Assembly: GCF_030816195.1 (NCBI RefSeq)
Contig: NZ_JAUSXS010000001.1
Coordinates: 3,619,501-3,683,500 of the forward strand
Source: Pseudomonas sp. W4I3
Lineage (GTDB): Bacteria > Pseudomonadota > Gammaproteobacteria > Pseudomonadales > Pseudomonadaceae
Direction of reading: 5' to 3'
Length of the DNA stretch: 64,000 nucleotides
Made by a program: the position numbers and the translations under genes. Below, one piece after another: positions 60,345 to 64,000 of the stretch (position 1 is the stretch's first letter; the number at the start of each line of letters is the position of its first letter). The notes under the pieces are model-generated. The model did no database searches. It was not told the DNA's origin and saw only the letters and a list, made by a program, of their open reading frames with translations.

Positions 60345-62747
60345 ATGAGTACAATATACACAAAAGTAGACCTACATATTTCTCCAAAAGACAACTCAAG
60401 CAAAGTCTGCCAAGACATAATTAAAGCTTTTGGTTTATCTGAAAAAGGGTGGACCGAGTCACTATCAAATTTAGACATTCCTACAAACGGAATTGTTCTA
60501 ATAACAGGCGCAAGTGGTGTTGGTAAAAGCTTACTATTAAAAGAAATATCTCGACACTTTTCAGCCATAAGAAAAATATCTGACCACATTGATAAAGCGA
60601 AATCTATTGCCGAGATAATATGTTATGACGATGCAGGAGCAGTAATCCGTTACCTCTCAAAATTTGGACTGGGAGAGCCACGTATTCTGATTGGCCCCTT
60701 CTCTCACCTATCTGATGGGCAAAAAGAACGTTTCCTTATTGCGTCGGCCTTAATGCAGGGAACCGGGCCACTTATCCTTGACGAATTCACTACACGATTG
60801 GATAGGCGTACAGCTCACATTGTCGCTATAAATTTAGGGAAAATTCTTCGCTCCAATAAACAAAACGCTTTTATTGCAAGTTGCCACGACGATGTCGTCG
60901 ACTTTTTAAAACCTGACATTCACATTGAGCTTTGCGCAGATGGTAAACACCGTATTTCGAACAAAAAAATCAAACCCGCGAATATATTAGAAAGCTTAAA
61001 AATAGAAATAAAGAAAGGCACCATAGACGACTATAAAAAACTTTCTCGTTATCACTATGAAAATGACAACCCGAATGATATAGATATGTTGGCGCCTCTA
61101 GTTGACCATGTTGTTACTGCTTATTCTCAAGGAATGTTGATTGGTGTCAACTTATGTATACGTCCATGGCCAAAGGCATTCGAAATATTTCCTGAGTTCT
61201 CAGAGATCAATAAATCTATATTGCAATCATTTCGGGTTATTGTACATCCGCAGTATCGTGGCATTGGTTTGACTAAAGCGCTAGATGTAATTCCCAACTC
61301 GAATACAAAAACACTATTATCATGGTCTGCATTTTCTTCATATTACTCTTTTCCTATACTAGCAAATTATCAGCGCTTTCATAGCCCATTTGAAATGATG
61401 AGCGACGCTGAAATTCTGCTTCAATCATTTGTTGAGCCTAGACAAAAAAATAAAGAAAAATCTCTTCACCTGATTATCGAGTGCCGAGAAATTTGGCAAG
61501 ACCTAACAAATGAGGAAAAAAGGATATTGAAAGATTTAGTAGTGGATGCCGCCATCGAGAAAAGTTTACGCCTAACTTTATTTCAAAGAAAAATATCTGG
61601 CTTGGAAACCTCCGTTGAGTCCAGAAAATTTATCAAATCTATTTTTTTAAAACTTTATTCCAGATCCAGTAGCGACATTTTACCCATGCTGTTGGCTGAA
61701 ACAGTTTATAGACCAATGGCTATGTTCGTTAAAAATATAGGCGACATACGTATAACGGAGAATCCCCTTATTAAATTAGAAAGCCCATGGGTCTTGCGTG
61801 GTGACGTTGCTATTCTTAGGGATAAGAATCAACTTAAATTTATCGCAGAGGACGGAGTGAAAAGTATCAAGCCTCACAACTCCAATACTGCCAAATTGCT
61901 TCATCTACTTAGTACAACAGGGGTAGTGTTGGAATTAGAGAAGGAACCGGAAGGAAGCCTTTTTCGAAAATTAAAAGATGCTAATCTTATTCACACAGCC
62001 CCTCCTTGCGGGATGACTCCGTTACAGTCTGTGCAATGGTCCTGGAATGAAGCAATAGCACCAAACCATGAAATTAGTCAACGCCTATATAATTCATCAA
62101 TAGTAATTGTTGGTTGCGGCGGTACTGGATCTTTAGTTGCACAAAGCCTTGCTGGTTCAGGAGTTGGCTCCTTTGTCTTGATTGATTTTGATAAAGTGAG
62201 CATGAGCAATCTTAATCGTCAATTTGTTTTTAGCGCACGGGATATCGACCAATATAAAGCAGACATACTCGCTCAGCGATTATTGGAAAATCAAAAAGTA
62301 GTAAAAACAAAATCCGTTATATTAGAGATAACTTCTAGTAGACACTTAGCAAGGTTAGCAAGGGGAGCGAATTTGATAATCTGTTGTGCAGATGAGCCTA
62401 AAGGAGCCATTCTGAGTTACGTTGCTAAAGCAGCACTAAAAACAGGCGCCTCAGCCCTGTTCGGTGCCGTCGGCATTAACAATGGCACACTCGGGCCGCT
62501 TTTGAGAGACAAACCTTCATTTCAGGCATATCTACGCTGGACTAGAGACGTACACAATGTTTGTAAAAAAGTAATTATTCCTGCACGTTTTCCATCCAAT
62601 GGAATAACAAACTCGATTGTTGCCAACCTTATGGCGTGGGAGGCTCTTCAACACTTGGCAAAAATTGGCCCTTCAAAAGTAAATGCGTGTATTTTAAGCT
62701 TAGATTTCAGAACTCTAGAACTCACAAAGAAACAGGCATTTGAATAA
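60345..62747 (+). CDS. four-part fusion: ABC-type ATPase, GNAT, probable RRE-like segment, ThiF/E1 adenylating domain
   Basis: 800 residues. Residues about 45-200: ABC-class ATPase with Walker A 'GASGVGKS' (55-62), signature 'LSDGQ' (122-126), Walker B 'LILDEF' (143-148) and H181. Residues about 225-365: GNAT-like domain ('VIVHPQYRGIGLTKAL', 298-313); this ATPase-GNAT pairing is known as COG2401. Residues about 478-555: a small alpha/beta segment like the leader-binding part before ThiF domains in cyclodehydratase partners. Residues about 580-795: E1/ThiF domain with 'IVGCGGTGSLVAQ', D614 and 'SNLNRQFVFS', but no zinc CxxC pair. It probably adenylates a peptide carboxylate. The stop overlaps the exporter gene by 8 bp. 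Confidence 0.8.
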   Translation: MSTIYTKVDLHISPKDNSSKVCQDIIKAFGLSEKGWTESLSNLDIPTNGIVLITGASGVGKSLLLKEISRHFSAIRKISDHIDKAKSIAEIICYDDAGAVIRYLSKFGLGEPRILIGPFSHLSDGQKERFLIASALMQGTGPLILDEFTTRLDRRTAHIVAINLGKILRSNKQNAFIASCHDDVVDFLKPDIHIELCADGKHRISNKKIKPANILESLKIEIKKGTIDDYKKLSRYHYENDNPNDIDMLAPLVDHVVTAYSQGMLIGVNLCIRPWPKAFEIFPEFSEINKSILQSFRVIVHPQYRGIGLTKALDVIPNSNTKTLLSWSAFSSYYSFPILANYQRFHSPFEMMSDAEILLQSFVEPRQKNKEKSLHLIIECREIWQDLTNEEKRILKDLVVDAAIEKSLRLTLFQRKISGLETSVESRKFIKSIFLKLYSRSSSDILPMLLAETVYRPMAMFVKNIGDIRITENPLIKLESPWVLRGDVAILRDKNQLKFIAEDGVKSIKPHNSNTAKLLHLLSTTGVVLELEKEPEGSLFRKLKDANLIHTAPPCGMTPLQSVQWSWNEAIAPNHEISQRLYNSSIVIVGCGGTGSLVAQSLAGSGVGSFVLIDFDKVSMSNLNRQFVFSARDIDQYKADILAQRLLENQKVVKTKSVILEITSSRHLARLARGANLIICCADEPKGAILSYVAKAALKTGASALFGAVGINNGTLGPLLRDKPSFQAYLRWTRDVHNVCKKVIIPARFPSNGITNSIVANLMAWEALQHLAKIGPSKVNACILSLDFRTLELTKKQAFE

Positions 62748-63996
62748 AATGAACGGATTAGGTTTTTTAAAAAACAAAAATGATAATTTATATTACTCTT
62801 TGTCAATTTTCCTAAATATGGATGTTCAAAGAAGCCTATTCGTTCTTTACTTGCTACAACTTGGCATCACACAAGGAGAGGTAGGTGTGCTCCAGTCTTT
62901 TTTATTTTTTTCTTGTGTAGCATTAGAAATTCCGTCTGGCTTACTCGCAGATCGATATGGCCGCAAGTTTTCTCTTATGGTCGGCTTTCTAGGGTTATGT
63001 ATAAGCGGTATAGGCTTCTTACTATTCTCCTCTTTTATTCCCTTCGCGATTATATTCTGCCTATTCGGTGCCAGCATTGCAATGGGCTCCGGTTCAGACA
63101 GAGCATTATTGTATGATAACTTGCTGGCAGAACACCGTGCTAGAGAGTATCCCAAGATATTGTCGCGTGCCCGTGCTATCGGTGCGGTTTCATTAGGCTT
63201 ATCCATGCTTCTTGGTGGTATATTACAAGATAACTTATCATGGAACAGCGTTTATATTTTTTTTGCGATATCAAAATTTATCGGCGCACTTATTGTAATG
63301 TGCATTCCCGAAATGCGGCTTCCGTCTACCTCACCGGCGCTCCCTAAAGAAAATAGAGTAAGCCATGAAACGGCAGAAAACGTTTTCACATCGCTCGTCA
63401 ATTTTTTCCGTTCAAAAAGGGGGTCTCTTCTTATACCTCTATTTATTGGCTATGCATTATTCGAACTATCAACGATTCCCCTTTTTATCTATGGCCAGCC
63501 GTTTTTTGCCATGCAGGGTTTAGAGGTACCTATTATTGCCGGCGTTTATGCTGCCGTTGAAGCCATATCGGCAGTTATGTTCATAGCTGCGGGTTTTATT
63601 TGCTCTAGATTTTCTCTCGGCATAATTGCTCTTACCACTACCGCCGCTGTTACCTTTCTACTAGGTATTTTATCATTAAACATCGGAACTATTACTTCGG
63701 CTGTAACTTTCCTTCTTATTATGTCGCTCCCTTCAATCTATGAAACCTCATATGAAACATATATTCATGAGAATGTTGACTCACACATCCGGGCGTCCTG
63801 CCTATCTGTCGCAAACCTGATAAATTCAGTTATCATCGGCATCTCTTATACTATTTTTGGCGGGCTGCTGGATGCTTATGGTTTTTCGTTGACTTTGGTT
63901 ATAGTTGCTGCCACCTGCTTTGCTGGTTTATTTGGTGTCAGCACAACACTATTCTTAAACGGACAAAGAAGTCATTTAAAAAAACAGGAAGTTTGA
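62740..63996 (+). CDS. MFS exporter of the peptide cluster
   Basis: 418 residues with about twelve hydrophobic segments. Motif A is clear in 'GLLADRYGRKFSLMVGFLG', and 'EIPSGLLADRYGRK' with a short N-terminus resembles MFS drug and microcin exporters. The gene overlaps the ATPase-ThiF gene by 8 bp, so it is part of the same operon. By analogy with MccC and PaaC it should export the mature compound and give self-resistance. The stop lies 4 bp before the end of the window. Confidence 0.82.
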   Translation: MNKMNGLGFLKNKNDNLYYSLSIFLNMDVQRSLFVLYLLQLGITQGEVGVLQSFLFFSCVALEIPSGLLADRYGRKFSLMVGFLGLCISGIGFLLFSSFIPFAIIFCLFGASIAMGSGSDRALLYDNLLAEHRAREYPKILSRARAIGAVSLGLSMLLGGILQDNLSWNSVYIFFAISKFIGALIVMCIPEMRLPSTSPALPKENRVSHETAENVFTSLVNFFRSKRGSLLIPLFIGYALFELSTIPLFIYGQPFFAMQGLEVPIIAGVYAAVEAISAVMFIAAGFICSRFSLGIIALTTTAAVTFLLGILSLNIGTITSAVTFLLIMSLPSIYETSYETYIHENVDSHIRASCLSVANLINSVIIGISYTIFGGLLDAYGFSLTLVIVAATCFAGLFGVSTTLFLNGQRSHLKKQEV

Positions 63997-64000
63997 ATCG

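Overview
The window reads as chromosomal DNA of a Pseudomonas of the P. fluorescens group. It shows GC-rich Pseudomonas-style codon use, REP-type inverted repeats, and recognisable Pseudomonas genes such as mexS, mexT, mexEF-oprN, a MocR regulator and a single-chain Dpp-type ATPase. Most of it is accessory transport, regulation and catabolism. There are no rRNA genes, no tRNA I could recognise, no CRISPR array and no complete insertion sequence.

Layout. 1-5.0 kb: end of a pirin gene, phosphoglucomutase, a MocR-type regulator and an unrecognised gene beside it. 5.7-7.9 kb: mexS and mexT, divergent. 7.9-17.6 kb: a mosaic opened by a decayed mobile-element end (integrase N-terminal remnant, zinc-ribbon fragment). 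It holds a methyltransferase, a P5C-reductase-like protein, a DMT exporter, LysR regulators (one frameshifted), GSTs and a flavin reductase, and ends in an aminotransferase that has lost its N-terminus. A 19-bp motif, GGGGGCA-N5-GRGGGCA, occurs at the start of the mosaic, before the integrase remnant and at the aminotransferase break. 17.9-18.7 kb: an orphan gene behind a LexA-like box. 18.8-28.4 kb: an ABC exporter divergent from a TonB-dependent receptor (frameshifted in an A-tract), followed by a complete peptide/nickel-type ABC importer. 28.4-29.9 kb: a TetR-GST pair sharing palindromic operators. 30.2-35.6 kb: a six-gene stressosome-type operon (RsbR, RsbS, RsbT, SpoIIE-type phosphatase, histidine kinase, hybrid kinase). 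36-39 kb: MFS/AraC and a DMT transporter. 39.5-46.6 kb: a secreted pectate/pectin lyase, an MFS sugar-acid transporter, a LacI regulator with two perfect operators, and xylD-xylX for the upper Weimberg pathway. 46.6-51.2 kb: small stress and hypothetical genes. 51.4-57.3 kb: the mexEF-oprN efflux operon, about 43 kb from its usual neighbours mexS-mexT.

57.3-64.0 kb is the most unusual part. After a terminator the DNA becomes clearly AT-rich. It carries an apparent peptide natural-product (RiPP) cluster: a 46-residue acidic precursor ending in Cys, an attenuator-like terminator, a JmjC/cupin oxygenase, a cytosolic protein shaped like an SBP5 peptide-binding protein, an 800-residue fusion of an ABC-type ATPase, a GNAT domain, a probable leader-binding segment and a ThiF/E1 adenylating domain, and an MFS exporter. 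The closest known logic is that of microcin C and pantocin A (E1-like enzyme, tailoring enzyme, MFS exporter), but I know of no described pathway with this fusion and an SBP-like partner. The cluster may continue past the right edge.
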